From contig OX375878.1 of assembly GCA_947359465.1 (NCBI GenBank), forward strand, positions 82,687,627 through 82,751,626: 64,000 nucleotides of DNA, written 5' to 3'. Of this stretch, positions 1 to 11,853 are shown piece by piece (position 1 is the first letter of the stretch; each line of letters starts with the position of its first letter). The DNA is from Metellina segmentata (lineage: Eukaryota > Arthropoda > Arachnida > Araneae > Tetragnathidae). The notes beneath the pieces were generated by a model that saw nothing but the letters and a program-made list of their open reading frames with translations, searched no databases and was not told the DNA's origin. Both the position numbers and the translations under genes were made by a program.

Positions 1-2606
1 AATCAGGCAACGCTAAGTTAAACTGCGACATGCCACCAGTACTGTTTTTATTTTAATCAGACTAAAATTCAGGTCTGTCACTTACACTTACTGATAAATT
101 TGTTAGCATGATGATGTAATTTACTCAAGAAAAACTATGTAGGATGTCAACTTGTGTTTTAAAGTTGAACAAATGTTTTACCTTTTGCTTTTATTTTGAA
201 AATTTATTTTTTAATGTATTACCATGTATAACAAACTATGATTTTTAGTAAAATAAATATTGATTCACCATGTCGAAAAATTCTTATTGTTTTCTTAAAA
301 TAAATATTGGTTTACATGTCATGTCAAAAACTCAATTTTTTATTTAACAAATTTATTTATAATTATAAAAACAATGTAAAGGGAATTTTAATTTTAATTT
401 TAAAAATCTGATTGAAATAAAAAAAAATTAGATTTTAATAAAAAAATCCAATTACTTGGATTTTTTAATCATGATTTTATTTTTTTACAACTTGATTTGA
501 ATGGGATAATGTATCAATTCAAAAATTAGATTTAGCGGTCGTAAGTTGTATTTTGCAGCCTTACGTTTAGTTACGAAGAGTTTTTTAAACCCAGTTGTTA
601 ATCTGGAAGCTGAGTTGTCTCAATATTTTCGCTTACATGACGAAAATTCCAAATCACAACAGGTTATTCTTCCTTCTATCCTATTTGCAAATTATACAAT
701 CTGCACTGCAAATGTAAAATAATGGACTCACTCAAAAAGTCCTAAAAAACCGAAAATGCAATTAGCCATCGACCGAACAAAATATTGCCCTTAAAAATAA
801 AAATCTGAAAATGCAAATAAGTTGCAAGAGACCCTAGCAGTAACACCCAGTGTGCTTATAGGCATCCACATAAACAATATTGTTTGAAAATTGTACCCAG
901 ACATTTTAGCGATGGAGAGGGAAATGTTTAGTTATCATTGACGCTCGACATTATTCCTAATTTTAAATCCTAGACCAACTTACACTACGTGTGAAAACAG
1001 TAAGATTTATATAAAGAATATTGAGCTAAGGGGGAAAACTGTTTGTGCGTGTGTACGAGCTTATTATGTAAATAATTGTTGCAAAACAACCCTTGACTCT
1101 CGATTTAAACATCTTCGGCACCACGCCAAAACTGCTAACTTGCAAAATTGTGTAACAAAAAACCATGCTGTAAGTTGTGACGCCAAACAGTTGCAAAAGG
1201 TATCTATTTAGGTTTCCTAACGTTACGAAATCTTGTGCGTTGGCAATTGCTTTGCTAAAAACATCAATAATCGAACTTTGTTCCCAAACATTCCAGTCCA
1301 AGAACCTTAAAAATTTTCGAGGACTCTTGTGATTATAAAATTGAACAGGTCATCTGTAGAACTGCATAAAACGGTAGTGATCCTTATTTTTTACCTTAAA
1401 ATACGGAATAAAAGATTTACATTCATGTTGAACAGATTATAAAATATCAAATTACAGATTAGTGATGATTCGGCCCAGATTTAGCTGAAAACCCCCAATT
1501 TAAGATTTTTAGCAACTCCATTTTCGGTTTTTATAGATTTCGTCAAAATATCTCTTCAGAATACGAATTTTGTACAAAAATCGTGGTAACATCTAAGGCT
1601 GCAAAAATTTAAGTTAAAATGTTGCTTTCTTATACAATACTTTCCGTAAAAAAAAAATTTATTTTTACAAATAGTTCTGTGTGAAAATATAATTAGCCCT
1701 CTTAAAGCAATAACCCTATTCCAGAGCGACATTAAACATCCACAGTATTCATCAATTAGAAATCAACGGAATTTATTTGGACTTATCGTCTAACACAATG
1801 AAAGACGAATTGACAATTACACCAAATAGCACTCTTCGAAATAGGTCGAAGGCAATTTTTCAGTACTAATCCATCGTCTGAATGAAAATATATTGCTAAC
1901 CATCGCCATATTGCTTCTATCACAATTGCAATTCTGCTGGCAAAACCTAGGGTTTTACTATAAGAAATTAGAAATGTTACACTTTAATGATGTTCTAATA
2001 AGAAATTAGCATCTGTGCTTAATGATAACCGATTCGATAAAAGAATACAGAAAATTAGGTTTGCCCCAAAGAGCTTTTTTTTAATAAGTCCATATTTTTA
2101 ATACGGTAAAAATGTGGGTTCAACATGTTTGTCGAATAGACAAGACACAAACTGTTTCACATTCTATCAGTTTCTGCAGTGCTTTTTCTCTGAATTGTTG
2201 GAGATAAGTGCATTTTTACAATGTTTAAGTCAAACTTTATCTAAAACAAAATTTAATTTTGCATATTTGCATGCACTTAAATGCAAAGATAAATTCCCGA
2301 GGTGAAGCTATATTCCAATCTTTTGAAAATGTTTTAGTTCGGAAGAAAATGTGCAATAGGAGCACATGATTGTCAAGGGGCAAAATTTATTTGAAAAATT
2401 TCGTTAACTTAATCTAAGGATAGTTCTGCACTTTTCCACAAAAAAACATAACTTGCTCCATTATTTTAAAATTCTGAATTCTTATCTTGAAATAAAAAAA
2501 AAAAATTATCAGAAAGCAACTGGGCTTATTAGATACCTCATGTTTTAATATTCATCAAAAATCTTTTAACTTGCAAAATTATTAAACGAGTTGAGATCAA
2601 AATACA
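1..2606. other. AT-rich stretch without a recognised gene
   Basis: I see no coding exon, RNA gene or mobile element with defined ends here. Open frames are short and contain no known domain. A small perfect hairpin (AAAAAATCCAA at 441-451 against TTGGATTTTTT at 456-466, loop TTAC) sits in an A/T-rich run and is probably incidental. Confidence 0.5.
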
Positions 2607-3224
2607 TCACACTCTATAACTAAAAAAAAATCGACGCACCAAGGAGTTGTCCGATTGCGATAAAAATTGGTGGATGTGAAGAACATACATAGAAATACAA
2701 TCGATTAAAATTTCAGAACAATTGAATGATTTAATTCAGAGTTTTGACCGTTACAAAGAGAGGAAGTCAATAAGGAGTTGGACCACCTCTGGCCTGGATG
2801 CAAGCTGTCACCGGCATAGACTGAAAATGTTCTCGGATTGTGTCCTGCAGAATTTCTTGCCAAATTGTCTCCAACTGTCGGGTTAAAATGGTCAACATTC
2901 CGGGATGGTTGCAATCGCCTTCCGCGGCCGGGCATTATCTTGTTGAAAAGTAAGTCCGGAGTTTCGTAAAAGGAACGGTAACACAACTGGTCGCAGAATG
3001 TCGTCTACGTACCGCTGTGCTGTAAGTGTGCCAGAAATGACTACCAAAGGGGTCCGGCTATCAAAGGAGATGGCACCCCAGACCATAACGCCACAAAATA
3101 CTATACGGGACTCGTCACAAAAGACTATACGTCCCCAGTCAGCACTGTTCCAAGTGGATCGAGCCCGGCACCACTGTTTGACAACTTCATCTTGGTGCGT
3201 CATTTTTTGTTATAGAGTATATAC
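2607..3224 (-). mobile_element. Internally deleted Tc1-like transposon
   Basis: Two inverted ends bracket this copy: ACTCTATAAC at 2611-2620, followed by a T/A run and CGACGCACCAAG, is matched inverted at about 3189-3220. Transposase-derived sequence starts almost directly inside the right end, so the 5' part of the gene, including the DNA-binding domain, is gone. At about 0.6 kb it is well under half the usual Tc1 length. It can only have moved with transposase from another copy. Confidence 0.8.
2767..3203 (-). pseudogene. Tc1-like transposase remnant (DDE region, deleted)
   Basis: Read on the minus strand, this encodes the middle and C-terminal parts of a Tc1 transposase. WGRIVFCDES holds the first catalytic Asp region, GVMVWGAISFDSRT is the conserved mid-domain, FQQDNARP carries the second Asp, and the gene ends in the family-typical IQARGGPTPY followed by TGA at 2767-2769. 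Two internal deletions are visible. One removes sequence after the first DES motif. The other joins QDNARP directly to the GRRLQPSRNV segment, deleting the SPDLSPIEH block with the third catalytic residue. At least one frameshift separates the two halves. The N-terminal paired helix-turn-helix is absent. It is certainly non-functional; the family assignment is strong. Confidence 0.85.
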
Positions 3225-3246
3225 ACCTCAATCTCAATGTGGACAA

Positions 3247-3530
3247 TGGTTGGGTGGAGTTTTATGGCGTCAGGGCCACACTTGTCCAAGCGGCGCCAAA
3301 CACAAGACACAAGTTCTAGACTCTTCAAGTAAAAAAAAAATATCATGAGAAAAACAGGCATTGGGGAATAGAATAATGAGATACAAGCAGAAAAAGATCG
3401 CTTGGGTACCCCATCCCCAATGTTTATAAAAGCAAACTCCTTGGCGAAAAGAAAAGATCACATGAGTACCTATGGGTCATGAAGCCCATACACCTAAAGG
3501 AGATTTGTTCCTGAGGGTCAATGTGAACAA
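3247..3530 (-). repeat. Dispersed repeat family II, unexpanded copy
   Basis: It opens with GTTTTATGGCGTCAGGGCC and a CCAAGCGGCGCCAAACAC block shared with 5852 onward, 11707 onward and 18168 onward. Inside is one CAAGCAGAAAAAGATC segment, which is where the copy at 5852-8515 carries the large minisatellite. Both copies continue through GAAAAGAAAAGATCAC and a CACACCTAAAGG-like block. A degenerate SINE is likely, because the 18168 copy still shows a tRNA-like head. Confidence 0.6.
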
Positions 3531-5851
3531 CGAAGCTGCTTTTTAACAATTGCATTTTAGCACAGCAATGTTTGGATTAACCCTTCTTTGCATGATTTTT
3601 TAATTATTGGTGAAATAAATCAAGGTGATATAATTCATGTTCAAAATTAAAGGAAAAATGGTTAAAAATATAATAGTATATATTTATAGTATAAATTTAG
3701 CAAAAAACAATAGGATAGTATCATGTGGTATTTTTTAAATTAAACGCAAACTTTTTCAGAAATTGCTCTAAAAATAACAGAAACACATGTTACAAACCTT
3801 TCTTCCACTCATTTTCACTTTTTTAGCAATAGAAACTCAAATATAACAAAACAAAATTAAAAACGAAATCATACGTTTATTGCAACTACAACAAACAGCG
3901 GAATGACAACTTAAAGTGAACTTGTTCTTTTATATAATTCTTGGGCATTCAATGTTATGAGGGAAATTTCCACCATTATGCAAGGAAGTGTTAATGTCTG
4001 AAAATTTCAATATTAAGTCACTTTCAAATTCAGGTCTATTTCTTAATTAAGATTTCAGATCCAAGAGTCGCGAGAGCATTTTTAACAATCTGTTTAAAAC
4101 ATAAAAAAAATCGGAGAAAATAATGAAATATTTTATTTTTTCTTGAAAGTTCTACACATTGAAAGTGAAATATAAATTTCACGTTTTCCGCATACATCTT
4201 AAAAATTTGTCGCGAATACCTCCGGATCCTCACACCATTTTGGAAACCACTTGATCCAGAAAATAAATTTAGAAGAAAACTAAGACAGGTTCGTTATTTA
4301 GGTGTGATGCCGAAGACAGAATTGCGGGATTCAGTCCCACTAAAACTGAGGAATTTCTGATAAAAAAAGTGCACGAATCAAATATTCACATTTTTACTGC
4401 ATGACTTGCAAGATTATGACTACATTGTATGTTTTATCATCGATATAACAAAATGATACTAGTGTATAGTTTGTGCATAGAAAATTTCTCTTAACAAAAC
4501 ACCGCAATAAATATTTCCTGGTAGTGTTTACATTTTGGTAAACTCCAGAGATAACGTCCTTTTTATCAATATCATGAATTTTCAAACACGTCTCTTATGT
4601 AACCCATTAAAGCATTCTAAACATCTATACAAAATATTTTGGATACTTTGCACTTTGCCCCATAAAGTTAAGATTTTCTCTTGGTGAAATTCACAACTGC
4701 GAAATTATGAGCAAATATTTTCGATGATAGCAAACACTATCCCTTAAAGCAATTCTATCAATACTTCAGAAATCTTCAAACCTATTTACCAACTCCATTC
4801 GGCGTTGAAAACTTTGAATGGTATATTCAATTCCGAAGATGAGAACAAATAAATTATTAATTTCCTATTTCTGTTAGCGGAAGAAATAGTAAAATTATCA
4901 TTCTACGCACCAATCGGAAAAATCATTATTCGGATAAATTTTTTAAAAATACAGGTTTTCTCATTAAAAAAGCCTTGTATTCATAAGATAGAACATAGTT
5001 AGAATGTCAAACTGACCTAAATTCTGTGCTTAGATGGCAAAATGTTATGTCACTTTTCCCAAGAAAATTAGCAAGTCCCATTCTGGAGTCTGATTTGTTA
5101 ATGTTAGGAGGTGGCAAAATATCGTAAGCCTTTTTCTTTCAGTTTATGAGAACACAAAGGCGGGAAAATGTAATATAAGTCAACAACCACAGAACCACAT
5201 GATGAATCTTGAATCTTAAAATTGCTGTCACGAAAAATTAAAAAATGACTTAAAACATTTTGCCATCTGAGCACGATCCTTCGAAATCGAGACATTTCAG
5301 TTAAAATACCTCCATTTTAATGATATTATGACCTATACACAAACGACTTAACGCTTATACGCGTTAAAAATATATATATATGTCAACCAAATGTTTAGAA
5401 AATCATATTCCATAACCTATTCCGACTCCAGAATCGCTATTAATATTAATACAAATACTACAAAACCGGTAAAATTTCTCATTCAAATGCCGTAACGAGG
5501 CGACAATACAAAAAACAATATCGACCAAAGGAAATCAACCCGCACTATGGTATTTCAAAAATTTTGAAAAAAAGCAAACACCGAGTTTGAAGAGCTTTCT
5601 GAGAGAATCAAAGTTTACATCAGGAAATGTCGCAACTTGGTTAATACAGTGTAATCGTGTCATGATGCAGTCTGTCCATTGCATGATTACATTTTCCAAT
5701 TCTACAACAAACTAAAAAATATTTCTGCTATTATCCACATGAAAAATGAATATTTTGCAACCAATCACGTGAATATAAATCATGATATCACATCTTGTTT
5801 TCGAATCAGTTTGATTAAGATTCTAAATTGTGACGAATAGTTGGTTGTTTT
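3531..5851. other. AT-rich intergenic stretch, nothing recognised
   Basis: Only short AT-rich open frames occur. No domain, splice-bounded exon, transposon end or RNA gene could be supported. A short TA run (about 5370-5382) is the only simple repeat. Confidence 0.5.
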
Positions 5852-8515
5852 GACGTTTTATGGCGCAAGGGCTATATTTGGCCAAGCTGCGCCAAACACG
5901 AAATAATGTAAAGTAAAAATTGTCGTGTAAAGGAAAAAGAGGAGTAGAGAAAAGAGTAGTGGGGTGAAAGCAGAAAAGAGTAGTGAGGTGAAAGCAGAAA
6001 AGAGTAGTGGGGGTGAAGGCAGAAAAGAGTAGTGGGGGTGAAGGCAGAAAAGAGTAGTGGGGGTGAAGGCAGAAAAGAGTAGTGGGGTGAAGGCAGAAAA
6101 GAGTAGTGGGGTGAAGGCAGAAAAGAGTAGTGGGGTGAAGGCAGAAAAGAGTAGTGGGGTGAAGGCAGAAAAGAGTAGTGGGGTGAAGGCAGAAAAGAGT
6201 AGTGGGGTGAAGGCAGAAAAGAGTAGTGGGGTGAAGGCAGAAAAGAGTAGTGGGGTGAGGCAGAAAAGAGTAGTGGGGTGAAGGCAGAAAAGAGTAGTGG
6301 GGTGAAGGCAGAAAAGAGTAGTGGGGGTGAAGGCAGAAAAGAGTAGTGGGGGTGAAGGCAGAAAAGAGTAGTGGGGGTGAAGGCAGAAAAGAGTAGTGGG
6401 GTGAAGGCAGAAAAGAGTAGTGGGGTGAAGGCAGAAAAGAGTAGTGGGGTGAAGGCAGAAAAGAGTAGTGGGGTGAAGGCAGAAAAGAGTAGTGGGGTGA
6501 AGGCAGAAAAGAGTAGTGGGGTGAAGGCAGAAAAGAGTAGTGGGGTGAAGGCAGAAAAGAGTAGTGGGGTGAAGGCAGAAAAGAGTAGTGGGGTGAAGGC
6601 AGAAAATAGTGGGGTGAAGGCAGAAAAGAGTAGTGGGGTGAAGGCAGAAAAGAGTAGTGGGGTGAAGGCAGAAAAGAGTAGTGGGGTGAAGGCAGAAAAG
6701 AGTAGTGGGGTGAGGCAGAAAAGAGTAGTGGGGTGAAGGCAGAAAAGAGTAGTGGGGTGAAGGCAGAAAAGAGTAGTGGGGTGAAGGCAGAAAAGAGTAG
6801 TGGGGTGAAGGCAGAAAAGAGTAGTGGGGTGAAGGCAGAAAAGAGTAGTGGGGTGAAGGCAGAAAAGAGTAGTGGGGTGAAGGCAGAAAAGAGTAGTGGG
6901 GTGAAGGCAGAAAAGAGTAGTGGGGTGAAGGCAGAAAAGAGTAGTGGGGTGAAGGCAGAAAAGAGTAGTGGGGTGAAGGCAGAAAAGAGTAGTGGTGTGA
7001 AGGCAGAAAAGAGTAGGGTGAAGGCAGAAAAGAGTAGGGTGAAGGCAGAAAAGAGTAGTGGTGTGAAGGCAGAAAAGAGTAGTGGTGTGAAGGCAGAAAA
7101 GAGTAGTGGTGTGAAGGCAGAAAAGAGTAGTGGTGTGAAGGCAGAAAAGAGTAGTGGTGTGAAGGCAGAAAAGAGTAGTGGGGTGAAGGCAGAAAAGAGT
7201 AGTGGGGTGAAGGCAGAAAAGAGTAGTGGGGTGAAGGCAGAAAAGAGTAGTGGGGTGAAGGCAGAAAAGAGTAGTGGGGTGAAGGCAGAAAAGAGTAGTG
7301 GGGTGAAGGCAGAAAAGAGTAGTGGGGTGAAGGCAGAAAAGAGTAGTGGGGTGAAGGCAGAAAAGAGTAGTGGGGTGAAGGCAGAAAAGAGTAGTGGGGT
7401 GAAGGCAGAAAAGAGTAGTGGGGTGAAGGCAGAAAAGAGTAGTGGGGTGAAGGCAGAAAAGAGTAGTGGGGTGAAGGCAGAAAAGAGTAGTGGGGTGAAG
7501 GCAGAAAAGAGTAGTGGGGTGAGGCAGAAAAGAGTAGTGGGGTGAAGGCAGAAAAGAGTAGTGGGGTGAAGGCAGAAAAGAGTAGTGGGGTGAAGGCAGA
7601 AAAGAGTAGTGGGGTGAAGGCAGAAAAGAGTAGTGGGGTGAAGGCAGAAAAGAGTAGTGGGGTGAAGGCAGAAAAGAGTAGTGGGGTGAAGGCAGAAAAG
7701 AGTAGTGGGGTGAAGGCAGAAAAGAGTAGTGGGGTGAAGGCAGAAAAGAGTAGTGGGGTGAAGGCAGAAAAGAGTAGTGGGGTGAAGGCAGAAAAGAGTA
7801 GTGGGGTGAAGGCAGAAAAGAGTAGTGGTGTGAAGGCAGAAAAGAGTAGTGGTGTGAAGGCAGAAAAGAGTAGTGGTGTGAAGGCAGAAAAGAGTAGTGG
7901 TGTGAAGGCAGAAAAGAGTAGTGGTGTGAAGGCAGAAAAGAGTAGTGGTGTGAAGGCAGAAAAGAGTAGTGGGGTGAAGGCAGAAAAGAGTAGTGGGGTG
8001 AAGGCAGAAAAGAGTAGTGGGGTGAAGGCAGAAAAGAGTAGTGGGGTGAAGGCAGAAAAGAGTAGTGGGGTGAAGGCAGAAAAGAGTAGTGGGGTGAAGG
8101 CAGAAAAGAGTAGTGGGGTGAAGGCAGAAAAGAGTAGTGGGGTGAAGGCAGAAAAGAGTAGTGGGGTGAAGGCAGAAAAGAGTAGTGGGGTGAAGGCAGA
8201 AAAGAGTAGTGGGGTGAAGGCAGAAAAGAGTAGTGGGGTGACAGCAGAAAAGAGTAGTGGGGCGACAGCAGAAAAGAGTAGTGGGGTGAAAGCAGAAAAG
8301 AGTAGTGGGGTGAAAGCAGAAAAGAGTAGTGGGTGAAAGTAGAAAAGAGTAGTGGGGTGAAAGCAGAAAAGATCAGTTGGTTATCCCAGGTAGGTTATCC
8401 AGCGCAACCCTGTGTTTACCAAAGAAAGTAAACACCATGTGAAAAGAAAAGATCACTCGTGTATTTCGAGTCTGTCACGCCTGCACACACCTGAAGATGG
8501 GACGAATATACTGGC
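5852..8515 (-). repeat. Dispersed repeat family II, copy expanded by a minisatellite
   Basis: The left flank (5852-5949: TTTTATGGCGCAAGGGC and CCAAGCTGCGCCAAACAC) and the right flank (8374-8515: GTGAAAAGAAAAGATCACTC and CACACACCTGAAGATGGG) match the two ends of the copy at 3247-3530. The tandem array lies between them, so the array grew inside a pre-existing interspersed repeat. Orientation follows the tRNA-headed copy at 18168-18372. Confidence 0.65.
5950..8373 (+). repeat. 24-bp minisatellite, about 100 units
   Basis: The unit is GTGAAGGCAGAAAAGAG plus TAGTGGG. It is purine-rich on the plus strand, with a G4 run at each junction. Most units are identical. Variants include 25-bp units with an extra G (near 6010-6075 and 6320-6380), 23-bp units reading GTGAGGCAG (about 6255, 6711 and 7519), two 18-bp units near 7010-7045, one short unit near 6606, and blocks with GTGGTGTG instead of GTGGGGTG (about 6990-7165 and 7825-7965). 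Because 24 is a multiple of 3, one frame stays open (VKAEKSSG repeated), but it is broken by every 23- or 25-bp unit. The repeated pattern of variants suggests that blocks of many units were duplicated. Confidence 0.97.
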
Positions 8516-9840
8516 AAAAAAATTATAAATTTCCATGATTTGGTAAAATTTTTAATATGTACATGTTATGCAAAATGGATTAAAATATTAAAAATTAGCA
8601 TGCCGTGCAAAATAGATAAATAATATTTAAAATTAACCTGTCACTCAACAATAGATAAAAAAAATATATTAAAATTTATTAACATGTCATGCAAACTTAC
8701 AAATTTACATGCAACGCAAAATAGATAAAAGTATTAAAAATAAACAATTAAAATTCATAAAAGTAAAATACCTTGGAGATGTTCTTTTTTTTCGAATAGG
8801 TGTTTATACTATCGCAAAAAAGGACTACACAAAATGCTAAACTCCACAAATCAAGTTCCAAAATCGATCTAACTTGACTGTTTTAAACAGGAATCAAATA
8901 TATGGCACTAAAAATAATGAGTGGTTTTGTCCTAGTTACTTCCTGCATTGTAAAATTTGGAATATTCAAAGGACTTCCCCTGACGCTTGATTTTGCAATA
9001 CAGGAAGGAACACGAACAAAACCACACATTTTTTTTTAGCTGTTTTTGATTTTTAGCTCACCTTATCTTAATCGACGAAACCCAGATACCAAACAGTCCA
9101 TAATTCACACAAAAAAACAACGAACAAAAATATCCAACAAGATGTTTTAAACAGAATTTTATTTGATACGACAAACCGAAATCCTTCCGTAACACATTCG
9201 CTAAGAACCTGACCAGAACTTTTTACAATACTTCTTTTTGCTATTTTTAAAATCAATTATGATTAATTCCTTTATCCTGTTACATAATTACTAATTGTGA
9301 AAACAGTTAAGGGAAAACATGTGTTGCTTACAAGTGAAACACATCCGGAAACGTGGTTAAAGATAGCCTGTGAACCGATTTTTATTGTGATGTATACACG
9401 TTGTTACGTCGTACCAGATAAATATTGGGATTTCTTTGATAAAACCACAGCACTAGACTTTTTTTTACCAGAATGTGGTGATCTTAAGACTGGTGAAGTC
9501 AACTGAGTGCAACTCCTTGCACGACGATTAGATTTCTTGAGAAACATGCTAAGTCAGCAAAATATAGTAGACAACAGAATTTTTTTCCCTTTCATGTTTC
9601 TCAGATTAATGCTTTTATTTTGTTTCACTTGCAAGCCGATGATAAAATTGTTGTTTCTGAAATAATTTTTATTGCGATTGGCAATAAAACTACACTCATG
9701 TCCCAAATTATCTTTGCAAACCGAAAAATAATTATATTCCATGAAATACCCAATCGATGTAATTCATTTTTACAGGAAATGTGTGAAAGACAAAAACCTA
9801 ATTAGCATTATCCAATCAAAAGTGATCAACAGTTTCTGAT
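8516..9840. other. AT-rich stretch with a degenerate tandem repeat
   Basis: From about 8557 to 8750 a loose unit recurs about four times (an ATGTCATGCAAA-like motif, then ATAGATAAA, then ATTAAAAAT). The remainder to 9840 has no feature I can support. Open frames here are short and featureless. Confidence 0.45.
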
Positions 9841-11190
9841 ATGAAATCAAGGCTTTCGTCATCCGACGTTGAATCAAGCGCTTTGCGCAAAATGAAGGAG
9901 TGAATTTCTGCAATACAGCGTTTGATTTCAGTGTGTACGGACTCAAAACGGTTTGTTATGGCTTCGAAGTATCATTTGGAAGAATCTGTGAAGTGGAAGT
10001 GGTAGAGAGATGTGTGAATACTTCGAGACAGTATGCGCAATGGAAACAATTTCAGAACACTGGAACTATTGTCAAGAGGCCAGGACAAGGTCGTAAACAT
10101 ATAACTGCTTCTCAAGATCGATATATGGTAATATTCGCCCGTCGTAACAGGAAGTCTACTGCTCGGCAGTTAAGTTCAGAGCTTGCAGCCGCCACGGGAA
10201 CTGTTGAATCATAACAAACTGTATACAGAAGACTTAATGAAAAAGGCCTTATGCCAGAAAGCCAAGGGTGTGTCTTTCACTGTCTTAACACAAGAGGGGT
10301 CGCTTTAATTAGTGTAACGAACATCAGTACAGGAGTTAAAACCAATGGACCCATGTTCTGTTTACTGATGTGCCGAGGTTTATTTTAACATCTGCTTCTA
10401 AATGTTTTTACATCTGGGAGTCAGGAAATGAAAAATCTTCCTTCGAACAGTATGGAATGTGACCGTTTTAGTAGTGCAAGTGTGATGGTGTGGGGAGGAA
10501 TAATGATTAATGGACGTACGCACACGTTTTCAACAGAAGATCTGTGACTGGCCATATACCGGGATGGGGTCTTGAACGTTATGTAAGACTTTACAGAGAT
10601 GCATATGGATCTGATATTTTATTTATGGACGATAATGCTCGTCCACATTGAGCAAACCTCGTTGACGAATTCCTTGAAAATGAAGCCATTGAGCGAATAT
10701 CATGGCCAGCAAAATCTCTCGATCTGAACCCGATAGAGAACTTACGAAACTATCTTGGAAAAGCAGTGGTACGAAGACATCCTCTTCCTAGAGATATAAA
10801 TGCCCTGAAGATCGCATTGCTGGAGGAGTGAAACTTAATTCCCCAAACTGTGGATAACAACATTATTGCCAGCATGAAATCACGTTGTGATGTGTACAAG
10901 TCTGGGGCGATATATCCATATTACATGGAATGTGATTACATTCATAAGTCTTAACTTTTTTCTGAGTTATTCTTTTTTTTTTTCTGAACTCTCCTTGTCA
11001 CTTATTACTGCCATTTTTATTGTTTCGTGCTACAGTTTTATACCATATGCAGTGTTCTTGAATTATTTTTCCTTTGTATTTATGTGTTATGATAGTATGT
11101 CTCATTCCACACAAATTCATAAAATTATAGTTCAGTTTGAGAAATCCGTGATTCTACGCATGTAAAGATAATTTTGGACCACCCAGTGTA
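9841..11190 (+). mobile_element. Decayed Tc1-like transposon, left end lost
   Basis: It contains a DD34E transposase pseudogene (9959-10954). On the right is an inverted-repeat remnant TTTTGGACCACCCAGTGTA at 11172-11190, the type of terminus seen in this Tc1 lineage. I found no matching copy on the left, so the 5' end is truncated or too diverged. 10955-11170 is AT-rich 3' non-coding sequence. Confidence 0.75.
9959..10954 (+). pseudogene. Tc1-like transposase (DD34E), frameshifted
   Basis: In order: a start-like segment MASKYHLEESVKW; the helix-turn-helix region with QWKQFQNTGTIVKRPGQGRK and RKSTARQLSSELAAATG; TVYRRLNEKGL; a damaged centre near 10340-10560 where the WGG/MVWGG motif is split by frameshifts; FMDDNARPH at about 10625; and LDLNPIENL. 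From the Asp of DDNARPH to the Glu of NPIE there are 34 residues, the Tc1 spacing. The His of ARPH is followed by a TGA where the family has Arg, and the usual SPDL reads SLDL. The gene ends with SMKSRCDV and a short tail. Several stops and shifts make it inactive. The family call is strong. Confidence 0.85.
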
Positions 11191-11706
11191 TTTCTCTCAC
11201 CATTAATATCTTCCAACAAAACCTACCGCATTTGGATACCTTAAATTGTTGACAGCAGCTGACGAACATAGTTAGACTGGAATAGATAAGGAAAAGAGTT
11301 GATAAAATTAATTAAGGAAGCCCGATGCATTCATTGCACGGGGAAAATAACAGATAATTGTAGCGGAGCAAATTTTATGACGCCCTGAACTCAGTTTTTG
11401 CTGTTTGAGACTGATTTATGCTTAAAGATGAAATGTATTTCATAATTACGTGCACTTATTAAAAAGTCGAACCTGAAACCGTGAGAACAACTCTAAATAA
11501 TATGCGTTGTGAAAAAACTTTAGCATGGCTTTCTAAAAACATGTAAAAATATTATGCATGCCATTAGAAGAGTGAGAACTGCTAACGCCAGGTTTAAACA
11601 TTTTAAAAATTCGAACAAATTAAATTTTTAACCTTAAAAATTTATTCACAGGTTAAAATAACTTACTTTAAAATTAGAATGTCTGCAGTTTAATAAAAGA
11701 ACGTTT
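11191..11706. other. AT-rich stretch, nothing recognised
   Basis: No coding or repeat feature could be supported. Confidence 0.5.
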
Positions 11707-11853
11707 GGCAGGGTTTTATGACGCAAGTGCCATATTGAGGCATGCTGTGTCAAACACAAAGCATGTAACGTAAGGGACAACACACTAGGGAAATTTTACT
11801 AACACAGAAGAAATAGCACACCTGGGTGAGTTACATGAATCGAACCTTCTTTT
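11707..11853 (-). repeat. Dispersed repeat family II (SINE-like) copy
   Basis: GGGTTTTATGACGCAAGTGCC, then CATGCTGTGTCAAACACAAA, then CAGAAGAAATAGCACACC and CATGAATCGAACC follow the same order as the better-preserved copy at 18168-18372. The last block is a worn reverse-complement B-box, so the element runs on the minus strand. Confidence 0.6.

Noticed and set aside
3297..3320. Deletion scar in the 2.6-3.2 kb Tc1 extended to include 3247 onward
   Set aside because: The Tc1 right end is clearly at about 3220; the following sequence belongs to dispersed repeat family II.
6057..8336. Long VKAEKSSG-repeat open frames as a protein-coding gene
   Set aside because: They arise because the 24-bp unit is a multiple of three. 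Frames start and stop only where unit length varies, there is no flanking unique coding sequence, and the array lies inside an interspersed repeat.
9620..9805. Overlapping plus and minus frames near 9554-9805 as genes
   Set aside because: AT-rich translations on both strands without domains; typical of chance open frames.
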